This document shows positions 24,801 to 39,800 of a DNA stretch of 64,000 nt, piece after piece. Numbering within the stretch: the first letter of the stretch is position 1; each line of letters begins with the position of its first letter. Position numbers and translations under genes: made by a program. The notes beneath the pieces are model-generated. The model was not told where the DNA came from, searched no databases, and saw only the letters and a program-made list of their open reading frames with translations. Source of the DNA: Atriophallophorus winterbourni (lineage: Eukaryota > Platyhelminthes > Trematoda > Plagiorchiida > Microphallidae); assembly GCA_013407085.1 (NCBI GenBank), contig JACCGJ010015025.1, positions 43,082 through 107,081 on the forward strand, given 5' to 3'.

Positions 24801-27800
24801 CTATAGGTCAGAATATTATCGCTTCTAATCCTCTTTCGGGTTAAGTCACAAATAACAAAACGTCTCAATCATTCGGTGTCCGAAACATTGCGATTGTTTC
24901 CTCGATAAAACTGTCAAAATGCGAATATCCGGGACATGAAAGAATGATCACATGATGGCAAAATGATATTCGAATATTTTGGAGTCTTCTTCAGTCTGTG
25001 ATGTGTGCACGGTCCAGAATGCGCCATGAAAACCTGCAGCATTCGATACACACGCGTTGCATAACTTTATTTTTTGCTAAACCATAACTGTTTACCAACA
25101 CTGCGGCACCAATACCATTAGGCTCATGAAACCAGACAATTTTCAAACAATTCGGTTATTGATTTTATTACTTTGATTTAGAATTCAAGTAAAACGACAA
25201 TTGTGAGTCAATTTTTATCGTGTGACTTTATTTGCATTCTCTACAATTTGTTAGATTGGCGCCATTTGAGAAACGATGTGTCTAGATTAAACTATTCGAT
25301 CGACATTAAATAAGCTTTTATATGTTCACAGTTACGGACAAAATCTTTTCTGATAATTATTCGTCAAATTCCATGAAAATAACATATCTGATGTTAGCGT
25401 CGTATTCCAATTTATCGCAGATATAACGTGACGTGAACCATATTTCATATCGATGTATTGCTTTATAGCGCGCATTTTACAGTCTCACACTTAATTTCAT
25501 CATTTTATTGGACACATAAGTTTTGTTAGTTCAGAGATCTCACGTTTTGTATTCACTCGATTGAAGAGGCGAAGAAGAAAGTAATACTATATCGATTATT
25601 TTTAATTGTTTCCGCGTGAAATTGTTACTGATTAATATAAATATTCCATTTTGTATACTAGCGTTTTGTTTGGAAATTAAGTGTTTGTCAATAATTTATA
25701 TTTTCTGTATTTTTATCACATTCTACGTTATAAAATGCGAGATTATGAAAACTGAAGATTTATTTAGAATAGTTGCAAATGAACATGTTTATTTCGATTA
25801 TTCTCGGATTTTCTGATTCGGTATACTTACTGAAATTTATTCGTATGGTGAACACTATTTATTGTCAAAAACTTCACTCACGACGTACCAATAAATGTCA
25901 CATATCAAGCCAGTTATAAGTTGGTCAAATTATATGATGCGTACATTGAAGTCGCGTGTCACTTTCTCTGGGATATTAGATGACCTAGTTTTGTGCTTTT
26001 CGTTAGACAACAAAACATTGGTTCTGTTCCGTTTGTACTCATCGTGCAAGCAGCACGATCGATATCTGCATCCCGAAAAAACCAGTGAATATGTTGTAGA
26101 TAATTCGCATATGAATGCAGTAAACACAGGAATTTGAATAAGATATTCCTAAATGTATGTATTTTATTACACGTAGCCCACACTCAACAAATGTGTTTTA
26201 CCGCATCCACATGCGCTTTGTTTGCACATGTGAATAAACCTGTTGTTTGCACTAAGATTTTCCAATATTAGACTTAATTTTCTATCTCAGAATACGAAAA
26301 TGTTATTCAAGCATGATTATCCAAGAGTGTGGATAACATGAATATGATATTACCGATCATCCTTAGAAAGGAAATTAAGAGGTTTCAGAGTTTTATTCGA
26401 CAGATCACATTTAACACCAAGCATTCAATTGTTCAACAAATAAGCGAAAAATATAAATATAATATCAGGCGCTCAATGGATTTTTACGAATAGTTTCATG
26501 TGCATAAATCATAGTTTCTTTTCTATTTCACGCAAGCTATACCGGTCGTTATACACGCATGTAAGTTTTTATTTTCATTAGCTTATTTTGAACTAAAAGC
26601 TTCTTATTTGTGAACAAATTATTTAAAATATTCTGCGTAAACATTTGTTGCGCATTTATTTTGAAATTTGAACGCTTAAATAAGAGTTTGAGCGCAAAGG
26701 AAATCTGCAATATAATATTGTATTTTCAAGTTTATACAAATTAGTTGTACTAAGCGTACTTGTTCAAGATAACCCGGAATATTTTGCTTCTGCAGCGGAG
26801 TTATGATCTGATATGGCCGTTTGCTTTGAATGATTGTGTTTTGGGTTTTTTGTTAAGTATCTGATTAATAGCGGACTAAACGGAGATGAAATATTTGCGT
26901 GTAGAATTTCGTCGTCAAATGTATTTTTATTCATAAAATTATTCATTTTTCATTGAACGTGGCAAATATAAACATATTTTGGACAAAAGGTCACCTGGAT
27001 TAATTTTCACAGTGAGACGTTAATATGAAGAACAAGCACGATAATATTAATTAGAATTAAGCGTGTATGACTTTTCTTTTGCTAAAGCAAATTTTCGTGA
27101 AAATATTTCAATAAAATCATAAGTTAATATTTTATAAAAATGTTGGAATCAAAAGTCTCAGCTTCGCCGACGAACCACATTTGGTTCTGTCTACAAGCGG
27201 CATTGAAATACAACGGATGTTGTGGAGAGAATTAGAGAATGTTCAACTTGGATGATTTTCCTTATTATATTGGCTTAGCGTCCATCTGAAATTTTACCGA
27301 CTTGGAAAATTGAACGAAGCATTTGATAATTTAAAAAAACGTGAATTATATAATGAGTACTGATGGTAAAATAGCTTTTATTGACAATAAAAATTTTCAG
27401 GCAATTCTATGTAGGGAACTGCTGATGGATATATGGGAATAACAGAAAATATTAGGGCAACTGTATCTTCGGAACGCCTGATTTATAAAAGATTAGGTTT
27501 CGTAGCTGTATTGTGTCATGATTCACAGAATGTTTTCAATACTCACGCATAATTTGAAGAATAGTTTTTATGTAGTCTATCATTATGTTCATGTTCTGGG
27601 AATAAAATGCAGTGTGTAAACAACATTTTTAACACTTCAAGCTGAAAACTGATAACCATAGATATATCTGGGAATGAACGTTTCTTAAAGGTATTTTTAA
27701 TACAGCGATATACTAACTTCTTACTACTTATTATTTCCTAATGCTTTCAGCTATGCAGACCTGGCAGTGCCTCTGTGAGTCGACATTTTGTTCTCATTGA

Positions 27801-30800
27801 GTATTTTAGTCACTCCCAACATTAGCCTCATTTCAATGTCAATCCTGTAACGCTACGAACGGCTCATAATTTTGATCAAAACATGCAAAGCATTTCAAAT
27901 GACTCATGAAAACGCGACAATTTTGCATACATACTGTTTCGAAAAAATGGGATATTTTGCACCCGTCATAAACCGTGTTGTCAATTCCATTGGCGATATA
28001 TTGGCATCAAATAATGTAGGAAAAAGCTCATTTACATGCATTTCCAACAAACGCACTCACCCTACGACGGGTTTCGTGCTGATTGCACTCCGCACATAGT
28101 GGCGGTATTAACATGATCCGCATGCGGTTAAAACTGTCGCGCTTTAATGCCAATGTTGGATTAGTTTGGTATATATTCCAGTACAAAAGCGCAAATTGTT
28201 TACTATTCTTTCACGGTTTCAATCGCATGCGGATTATGATCTCACTGTCACTACTTGATGAGTGTACTCAGCACGAAACCGGTTGAGGTGAGTGTTTATG
28301 TGTAATGGAAATGGTATCACACTTTGAAACGTGTGAATTATTCACGACATCGCTGCATGCATTTCAATATCTGTTGTCCTTTCTAGCAAATCTTCTAACC
28401 GCATTTGACGAGTGGAAGGGGCAGTTGGATAGATAAGATTGCCTTCACGCTTGTAACTTGGAAATTTCCAGAAATTTCACACAGTCAAACGCCATCTACG
28501 TCGTCCGAAGCTTTAGGTTGCAGCAATCTGTGGTACATTTCAATAGTTGTTGTGGATCTAGTTATCAAGTCGCCACACATGAGTTATAGTAAACGGAGTG
28601 CTTTCGAATATGAATACAGCGGAGTTTATCGCGGATCTGTTCTATTTCCGATTCATCTCCCTATCTTTATAAATTATTTACCACTCTCGTTTCTCGTCAA
28701 AATAATTCTCTTCGTGGATGATGTGGAGATCTTGATGCGAATGAATTGAGCAGAAGACTGCGAGAAAGTGCAAATGTTTTGGCGGAACGTATCCGCTTGG
28801 GAAGCTGTTAATGATGTGACATTCATCACACGGAAACCCAATTGACTCCACATTCGCCAAATCATGTCTTCAACATATTGACTATTGGACTATAACTCGT
28901 GGAATCCTGAATAGCACGGTTCACTGCCTGAATGTATATCGACAGGCAGAATATCTTGCTCTCTTCAATAAAGTATAACACAGCACAACAATGCTAACAA
29001 CGTTTTTTGCGATTTTCCGTACACCGTAAGATTGCGACGTCTAGGTCTATGCGACATTGCTCAAATGAGGATACGGAGCATAATTTCTCTTGTCCATAGA
29101 ATTGTGACAACCGAAACACATCCACTATGGCAATTGATTCAAGTGTTCAATGGGAAAGCGACCCTTGGACATATCTTATCCCATTGTATCGCAAGCTTTC
29201 GTATTGACGGCCGAATCACTTTTAACCGTACTTGCAATATTTTCTTGAAATTCATTACCTCAACTCTTGCAGGTGTTTTTGTAAATTAATTTGATTTTAA
29301 CCTAAAATCCTTGGAATCTCGAATACTTAAATTATGGTAATCGTAAACCTACCATAGTTTAATAGCTGACTCGTTTCATAAATGATGTGTTGCTTTCTGA
29401 ACAAAATTGTATAAGAAAACATCTTCATTTGTGTGACATTTCATACGTCCCAGACATAAAGAAAATATATATTTCGCGAAATATACGGCATGTTAACCGT
29501 TGAAGCTTTACTTTATTGAAGGCAGACTAACCTTTTGGTTACATTGAAATTCAGGGTGAATAAACTTTGCAGTATATTTCTCATTGTGCAATCGTTTGAC
29601 ATAAGCAGAATAATGACTCAAACATATACAGCTTATTTTGCTAGCATTACTCTGCCTGACTAATGCATTTTTCGCTATTGAATTTAAAGGCTCGATTTGG
29701 GAAGACAGCTGTGAGTTTCAAAATAACATTATTGTTAGTATACCGGTAAGCTTTATTAAATTTATGAAAAAAGCAATATTTAAATGATATCATTTACCTG
29801 AGGACCATGTGATGTTTTAATGGAGATTTTTTCGTATGCGCGAAACCACCATCAATAATCGAATCCAACAGAACGGCGGCAGCCTTGGCTGACAGAGTCT
29901 AACATTACGAATAATCGATGTATATGTTTTATCGAAACAGTCAGTGACATATAATACTGAAAACTATTTGAATCATAAATACCATATATATATTTATATA
30001 TATGCGCGATTTATTCTTTTGTTTAAAGTTAAATTCCGGGATCTTGGGAATATACTATCAATCCTTTTTGGGTAATAATGCTAAATGATGCGGCACAATC
30101 TTGAGGCATTCAGTATGTTCGTGTGTCGATCTATACAGTGAAAATAAGGTGGCAAGTTAGACAGACTGATCTAATACCAATATGAAGGTTCGGTTTAGAA
30201 TCCACTGCACTTGCCCCCTTTTAATAGTTTGTTTGAAACTGCTCTTCATTAAACCTTGGTCTGAATTGAGTAAGGATACTGTTTTTAGAATGTAGCAACG
30301 TCCGGATGGTGATTTTGATATGTGGTCTTGAATCGTCGTCTTAAATAAGCACCTATCCAAATCCGTGGAAAAAGAAATCATTCAGTTGGAGTAGCCTTCC
30401 TGTGTTATTCCCCCTGGTGTGTGTTCAGCTACTCTTTATTTTCACGTTATATATATTTTGAGATTCATTTAAATCCTTTTTCCTTAATCGCAGTGTTTTG
30501 ATCGCAGATGATGTGTAAGTTTTTGAAATTGTTTTTTTACACGATCTACTGTATTTCATGATTAACTGTGAAATTTCACGCATTCGTTTACAGTCGCAAC
30601 ATAACAGTATCTAGGTAAGTATACTGACAGTAATTTATTTTATTTTGGTAGTATGAACAAACCAAATTTATAAAAGAACTGACTAATTCGAAGACTGTTT
30701 GTTAATTAAGACTTCGAGAAATTTGGTTTGGACGCAGGAAGTCAAGAATTCAATGCCTAGAAGGATTCAAAGCGGAAATTTTTTTCAGTCTTTTGGATTT

Positions 30801-33800
30801 AAATGAATACATACATAGGCAAACTTGTATGAAAATATACATGCATACATACGTACATACACACATATATACAATATGCCCATATAAATATATACATTAC
30901 GAAGGCTTTCATACATGCATTAATGCGTAAATTCATACATACATGAATTCATACAGTTATGTTCATTATTATACATAAATAAGTATGCTGTTCCACTGAA
31001 CTAATAATAATATTATAATATTCGATGTATTCTCGATCTACAGTTTGCCTGATCAATAGTAAGTTGCAGTAATTAAGTACATCCTATGCTTCTGTTGCAT
31101 AAAAATTAATAAAATACGTTCATCGTATTTGGGTTCTTCATGTCTAATGCCGTCAAGTATTGAATAAAAATGCTTTTCAAAGCATTTCTAAGGTAAATGA
31201 ACGAATACTTTGGATTAAGTGGGATATTTGAGTTTGAGTATGAACAAACCAAATTTATAAAAGAACTGACTAATTCGAAGACGGTTTATTAATTAAGACT
31301 TCGAGAAATTTGGTTTGGACGAAGGAAGTCAAGAATTCAATGCCTAGAAGGATTCAAAGCGGAAATTTTTCAGTCTTTTGGATTTAAATGAATACATACA
31401 TAGGCAAACTTGTATGAAAATATACATGCATACATACGTACATACACACATATATACAATATGCCTATATAAATATATACATTACGAAGGCTTTCATACA
31501 TGCATTAATGCGTAAATTCATACATACATGAATTCATACAGTTATGTTCATTATTATACATAAATAAGTATGCTGTTCCACTGAACTAATAATAATATTA
31601 TAATATTCGATGTATTCTCGATCTACAGTTTGCCTGATCAATAGTAAGTTGCAGTAATTAAGTACATCCTATGCTTATGTTGCATAAAAATTAATAAAAT
31701 ACGTTCATCGTATTTGGGTTCATCATGTCTAATGCCGTCAAGTATTGAATAAAAATGCTTTTCAAAGCATTTCTAAAGTAAATGAACGAATACTTTGGAT
31801 TAAGTGGGATATTTGAGTTTATATTGATGCTTCAAATCGGCATTTGACCAACGCGTTTTTCAATTTATTCATTTGGCTCATCTCCTAAAAATGTACCCCT
31901 TCAAGATATCCACACTTCGTTTGATAGAAAATCTGATATCTTATTCAAAAGATTTTTTATGAATCATTCATGCATCATTGTATATAAAAGCTCACTACAT
32001 TTACCAGTGAAGCTGTTTCGGTGTATCAACCTATTACGCCGATGAAAGAGTATTTCAATCAAGTGTTTGCTTCCGCGAAGATATTTTTTTGAAATTCGTG
32101 TCGAGCAAACCATGGCTATCAATATTACCCTATGTAGTGTTCTTCGTAGTGAATGACATCTTCATGTTTATAATAAAATTATTTTTGAACTCTTTGCGAA
32201 TTTTACCAATTAATGTCTAATTTCATTACATTTTCAGCATTGAGGAACTAAGATCGCAATAGTGAGTTGTTAGAGAACTTCATTCCTTTTCGAGATTCAT
32301 CATTCATTCCTACACAATACTTAATGAAATACATTCAATTTACTAAAAACAGCGATGGGATCATTGAATCCATGTAAGTTGAATTGATCAAGTAATCTGA
32401 AATCATTGAACCTCATATAATTATCGAATAATTCTATGTTTTACATCAGGAAAATAGCTGTGAATGAACTGTGAGTAATTCGTTATATGTATACCATCAA
32501 TAAACCGTCTTCTTGAATGAAATTGCGTTAGAAATCCGTGCTTACTACTCGAGTTTGACGTATCATCAAGTCTTCTAATTAAGTAGGTAATTTAGATTAT
32601 TGACAGCAAGATAAGCATGAAATAATTTATTTAAAAACAGTCTATCAGAATCAATTTGAAGTACGCAATATTTGAATAATAGCATCTAATCATATTCTAA
32701 TTTTGGCTAATTAGAACTGTGCGTTCGACTAAAAGGTTTCAAATTCACAAAGAATTCTGAGATGCTCAAACAATCACAGGTTAAAAAAGGAAGTATTTCA
32801 TCTTTATGTCTGTCATGCATTCCTACACAAAACTGAATAAACTCCATTCAATTTAGTCAAAACAGCGATCGGATCTTCAAATCCATGTAAGTCGAATTTC
32901 ATCTAATGATCCGGAAACATTAAACCTCATATTATTATCGAATGTTTCTATGTTTTACATTAGGAATAAAGATGTGTATGAACTTTGAGTAATTCGTTAT
33001 ATGTAAACCACCAATAAACGGTATTCGTAAACTAAATTTTAATGTTTTACAGCTTTTTGAATGACTAAGCATTCTGATTCGGTAGAAACAATCTCTCCCG
33101 CAGCGGATGCAACGATGGGCAGAACTCTGTTGTAGGGCGTCAGTTAAACGCCGGCGGCGTGTTTTGCGTTTAGCAGCCAAGAGCTGTATCTGCTCCTCCC
33201 CAGCATGCATATTCATAATAATTAGATATTCATCGAAGCATTCAGTAAAACGTTTTCATGTTTTTTTATGTTTAACATGAATATTGGAGTATGAAATTTA
33301 GCCAGATTTCTAAGAGGAATTTTAATTAGATTAGGATACTCAAAAACGATTGTCAAACATGTATATGTAGGACGACCAATGTTGGTTATATATGGAAACT
33401 CTAAATGCTACATATGTTTGTTTAGGTCTGTTTTAAGTGCATCATGTTAATAAATAAAGATATGCAAGATAAAGCTTTATCGATAGAATGAGCATTTGTT
33501 CTGATAAATCTGAAAACAAATTGTGAAGAGCAAAATTGTTAGACTACTGCAAATAAACGTTTTTCATGAAGCCTCATATATATTGTGACTATTTTTTCGA
33601 AGATGTAGTCCAAATACTATTGTCGTATATATTACATTATCAGCGATATGCATACATCGTCATTCATGGTATTATAATTTACCTATACTAATAACCACTT
33701 TGTTTGATTTATAAGATTGTTAACTTGTCATTTTTTTCGATTCGGCGAAAACATTAATGAAATTTGAATATATTTCCTCTCAGTACTGCCGAAACACTTC

Positions 33801-36800
33801 GAGGATTGACAGGACAAGATGCGTGAGTATCCTCAAATTTAGCGTATATCTGACTTCATATTCATCAACTAATTACGTTCAAATGTTTTTTTTCACAGAT
33901 TTGATCTACGTATACATTTGTATGTCCTGTTATCTGTTTTATAGAAATTAATTGATATACATTCATATTCATTAACAATGCTGGAATTATACTCTCAATG
34001 ATATTCATGAAAATGTTCATAATATTCATAATTCTGATTTACCTTAAGTATCAAATCCGAAGCTGCTATTATCCGTTCTATCAACGCCATCGCGCTTTTA
34101 CTGTGAATAGATAAATGTATAACATGCATGATTTTAAATAACGAAATGTTAAAGTCTTCATATGTTGTGGTGCTCACATCTCCTTTATTTAAACAATACC
34201 GGTTTCTGGTTGATTGCTATTGCCAGGTGTAGACAGTAAAATCAGCTTTACTGAGTCTTGGCATATTGGTATAGTCATAATCATGTAGCTGTTGAATCAT
34301 ATTTTTCAAAGTGAACTTATATAAACGCTTTAACGTTCATTGATGTAAACATAATTATTTTCAGTATTATATTTCAACACGAATAGTGAGTCTTCTGCAA
34401 ATTAATTTTCGTTTAAATGTATTTGTCTTCATGGAGTTAGTTCGATATATATTTCTTTCCAATATTGGGAGCGAGATTTCCATAATAGTTTAATATATAA
34501 TTACTTATATTGACCGATAGTCAACATTATTTGACAAAAAATATGGGCAACAATTTTAACGTGGCAATTGCATATAGAATCTCAATGTTCACCCATTTAA
34601 TTTAGTACATTCAATAACAAGAGATATTCGGCATCCGTTTCATAATCATATGCATATATAAATCTTCCGAGGCTTACATTATTCCGGGTGTAGAGAGATA
34701 TTCAACTTAGAGCCAGGCAACACAATTATTTCGCAAGGCGAATAAAAACAAAACTTAGATTCATCATTTTGCAGAATCCTAATGAGTACCTTCGATTTGA
34801 ACAAACGAACGCCAATATGATTTTGTAATATGGTATATGAATCAAATTCATGATTTCCAATCAGTATAATTTCAGATTGCAAAGTAATTTAGCCAACGAA
34901 TTCATACACAATGATAAACAAATTTAAAGCGCAGTTTATGTAGTAGCATGTGATATCAAAAGGAAAAAAGCATTGTAGACGTGAATAGAATTGATTATTG
35001 AGCTTGCAATGGAAAAATCACAAGAAATGCTTCGTAGTCGTTACTTTGATAAAGTCTTCATAAAGCTTTTGGTGAGTGGTAACGAGCAAGTTAAAATGTT
35101 GTGAATGAGAATTACAATTGTAATGAATGAAAAGATACGTTTTCACTTTGCTAAATCTGAAATGTTCAGAATGCTGCACTTTTTTAACAAAAGGATTATT
35201 CGTTTTCTACAACAAAAATAACAAATCGGAATTATTGACATGCTGGACCGAAGAAAATCCGCTGAAATAAATAATAAAATGAAATTTCCCTTAGATCAGG
35301 CTTTAACAAATTTTTGTAATGAAGTCATCTATATTTTCGAATGCTTAGTTACAAAAGCCTCGTATCATATTCTTACGTCTTAATTGCAGCTTTGACATAT
35401 GGAATGAAATGTGAGTTGTAACAAATGACTTGGAGCAAAATAGCATCTGAATTTATATACATTTTCTATATAATTATTTGATAGAATAGTAGATTGTTCT
35501 TGAACATATTATTTTAATACCAAATGTACGAAACAAAATGGGTGGCATGAATAAATAAATTATTATTTCAGTTTCGAAGACTATGTTACACTGAACAATA
35601 AATCCACCTATAGTATGATAAATACTGTAATGAATTGACATAATATTTCGATTTTCCGATAATAATAATAATAATACCTCATTGATTTGAGTGCAAGTGG
35701 GGACACATCGCTCGTATTTCGTGGACATCTTGTAATCAAAGATCTGGAGATAAATGCTTTACAATACGATTCTCTTTCCTAGATTAAATTGAATTAAAAT
35801 AATTCTTAATAGTTTTGCCTCTAATCTAATTCAAATGTTCGTACGTGAACGATTTATTTGGTATTTTCAAAAGTTTGTATTTTCATGTTTTGCCGGATAT
35901 GTTAAATTTAGAATCGCTAATCGAACTCAGTTTATGTTGTGATCATGTAACGTTTATTTTTTCGTAAATAATCATGTTTGAACCAATTTCTTTTTCACTT
36001 TTAATTCCCAATAACCACTTAAAAAGCAATTTTACAATATTTCTCTAATCTGTTACCAGGAAAGCGTTGGCGTATGATAAGTAAGTCATTATCAACTCTG
36101 TAATCATAATCTGTAGATAATTTCGTACCCTCTCATGAATACCAAGTTTTGTTTTCCGAAATCATCCGGCAACATATTGTATCCTTACTATAAATGTATC
36201 ATTAAGGCATACTAATTAAAATTTATAGCATTTGTCTACAACATTGTTATAATTAAACTTTTCCCGTTCAATTCACAGTAATAGGAATCCAGATTTGTGA
36301 GTTATTATTTCAACTCTCATATTGTACTTGTCAATATTGACTTGGTATCAAGTGACTCATTTGTGCTCACCTGATTGCACCGTAATTTCATCCAATATTC
36401 ACACGAATCTGGGTAAAATTAATCTGCTCATTATTTATATAAATTAAAAAGAACCTCTTTCCGAGCGGTAATTAAATTGAGTCAGGTTTATCGATATAAG
36501 CATTTCGGCGATGTATTTACAACGTACGCTCCTATGCTATTATTAAGATCGAATGGTATAACGTGAAGATATCACCAAGCATTGAGCTAATAAATATGTG
36601 CTCACTCAAATACCGAGTTGCTCTGTCATATGTAAGAGAGTAGACAATCAAAAATTCATTCACGAAATCATACTGCAACCAGCGCAATAATAACCTCTGT
36701 TCAATTGAATTCGTATTCGGATGCCGCCAGATTCGACATTTCCGTAACTTGAAATGTAAATTTGAAATTTCAAAGTTAGATACCTTGAATCAAATGCTAC

Positions 36801-39800
36801 TCACAGAATGAATAATAATTAAATCTACCGCAGCTGTAGAAAGTTGAGAATAAATTTAAACCGAATAAAATAATTTTACTTTTTTGTTTATTCGATTTTA
36901 GTTTAAAGGCGGGAAACTCGACGTGAGTTTTATTTAGTGAAATTCAATCATAGAGAAATCTTTTAGTATCATGAGCTTACATTAGTTTTCTGATCGGCAG
37001 TTCAAATTTCATTTGAATATAGATAGATGATTGAGTTCAAGTAAATATCTTAGTGTACAGCCGGAGCAAATATGACAATTTGTTCCGGAATAGGATTTCG
37101 TGAGATTCAAAGAAGATCTGTTTGCTATTTACACTCTTATTCCGAAACCTAGTAGTGTTTTCTTGATTTATAAAGGTATTTCGCAAATAATGTGTTATAA
37201 ATTATTTCATTTTACAGAATTGACGCCCTTATTAAACGGTAACTATACTATTCACTATTTTAAAATAAGCTATAACTTTCTGGATTTTACATTTTCTGGA
37301 TGTTACATTTCAGATTTTCTCAAAGCAAAACCAAGTAAGTATACAAAATTTCCTGTCATATTACAATACCAAATGATGTGACAACTTTTGATATATTTGT
37401 CCACACTGTTACTCATTACACAGCGAAAAAGAAAATTTGGTTTTGTGAGTTTCCTATTTGCAGATATTAAAATTAATTGATAATGTACGTTTATAACTGA
37501 TCATAAAACTATGTAATATTCGAAGTAGAACGCAAATCTACAAATAATTGTAGATTTGAAAACGGAATTAAAACCAATTCCTCGTTATTTAGTTGTTGAA
37601 CTATTTTAACTATATTTTCCAGAATGAGAATGCAGCAAGAAGTGTGAGTATTTTATTTCATGCATCCAAATTTACGTTTCTAGCTCAAATTTCTTCAATG
37701 ACTAACTGATAAATATTAACGGTACATATTATATAGAGCAAAAATGTAATAATCTTTGACGCGATTATCTCAAATCTTCACGCAAAACAAATATGAAGCG
37801 AACATCTTTAAAAAGTATTAGAAATGTATCGTGAAATTCTTACAACCATTCTACATTATGACCACCGGCGCAACGCGTGTGGGCATAAGTAATTGAATTT
37901 TTTTCCGTGCCAACCTTATCCAACATTTGGTTAAAGTTTGAAACTATTTATAATCTTTATTCCCAGCATGGATTCCGAAGTGAAAAAGTGAGTTCACGTC
38001 GATTTAAAAACGGCCAATTTACAATTCAGACTCTAATTTCTACAACATATTTTAATAAGCAGTGTAAGGAATACATTTTTTAAGCATTATTCGGGACTAC
38101 ATGGAGGTATTTGCGAAAAATTTATAATTCTGTCCGTTAGATAAAAGCTGATTGAACAAATCTATTACGGTAACATGCTCATCTTTACAATATGCGTGTT
38201 CCAATATTTACAAACTGTGGTTAAATAAGTAACTTAGATTAAATAGGTAATTTTCTAGCTGTCTTGTAACGCTCACTAATTAGTACGATTATGCCTGACG
38301 TTACTGTGGAATTGTATGACAATTTTTATAATTTTCCTGCGTTAATCTCAAGGATTCAAGAATTCAAGAATTTATGGTTAAACAGCCAATGGATTACGTT
38401 ATGGATGGAAATGTGAAAAAAAATAATAGCATAAAAGGGATAGAGAATATAAAATATAAGGCTCACGAATGATATTCGTTAGCATGTGTAAGTCCGATTT
38501 CGCTTTAAACACCGCCAATGAATGAGTGTCCACTACAAGTTTTGGTAGGGAATTCCGGAGATATATATCACGTATGGCGAACAAATGGCGTTGACAATTA
38601 ATACTGGAATTTGGGACGTTAAAGGATAGAGTGTGTCCGCATCTCACTTTCCCGTCACACACATCAACCAATAGTTGTAGTGAATGTACTTCGGAAAACA
38701 CAATACTATAGGTCAGAATATTATCACTTCTAATCCTCCTTCGGGTAAAGTCACAAATACCCGAACGTCTCAATCATTCGGTGTCCGAAACATTGCGATT
38801 GTTTACGCGATAAAACTGTCGAAATGCGAATATACGGGACATGAAAGAATGATCACATGATGGCAAAATGATATTCGAATATTTTAGAGTCTTCTTTAGT
38901 CTGTGATGTGTGCACGGTCCAGAATGCGCCATGAAAACCTGCAGCATTCGATACACACGCGTTGCATAACATTATTTTTTGCTAAACCATAACTGTTTAC
39001 TAACACTGCAGAACCAATACCATTAGGCTCATAAAACCAGACAATTTTCAAACTATTCGGTTATTGATTTTATTACTTTGATTTAGAATTCAAGTATACG
39101 GACAATCGTGAGTCAATTTTTATCGTGTGACTTTATTTGCATTCTCTACAATTTGTTAGATTGACGCCATTTGAGAAACGATTTGTCTAGATTGAACTAT
39201 TCGATCGACATTAAATACGCTTTTACATGTTCGTATTTACGGGCAAATTCTTTTCTGGTAATTATTCGTCAAGTTTCATAGAAATAAAAAATCTCATATT
39301 AGCGTTATATACCAATTTATCGCAAATATAAAGTGACGTGAAGCATATTTCATGTCGATTTATTGCTTTATAGCGCGCTTTGTACAATCTCACACTTGAT
39401 TTCATCATTTTATTGGACACATGCGTTCTGTTAGTTCACAGATTTCACGTTTTGTATTCACTCGATCAAGGAGGCGAAGAAGAAACTAATTCTATATTGA
39501 TTATTTTTAATTGCTCTCGCGTGAAAGTTTTACTGTTCAATCTAAATCTTTCATTTTGTATACTAGCGTTTGGTTTGGACATTTTTCTGTATTTTCATTA
39601 CATTCTACGTTATAACATGCAAGATTATGAAAACAGAAGATTTATTTAGAATAGTTGCAAATAAACATGTTTATTTCTATTATTCTCGGACTTCCTAAAT
39701 CGGCATACTTACTAAAATTGATTCTTATGTTGAACGCTAATTATTGTCAAAAAACTTCATTCACGACGTAACAATGAAAGTCACTTATCAAGCCTGTTAA

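Larger units (their letters stand above)
19328..33046 (+). repeat. Tandem unit 2 of the micro-exon block (13.7 kb)
   Basis: Near-identical to unit 1 over most of its length, but its first 0.8 kb (19,328-20,200) matches unit 3 better. Longer than unit 1 because of a 587-bp duplication around microexon 19. Confidence 0.9.
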
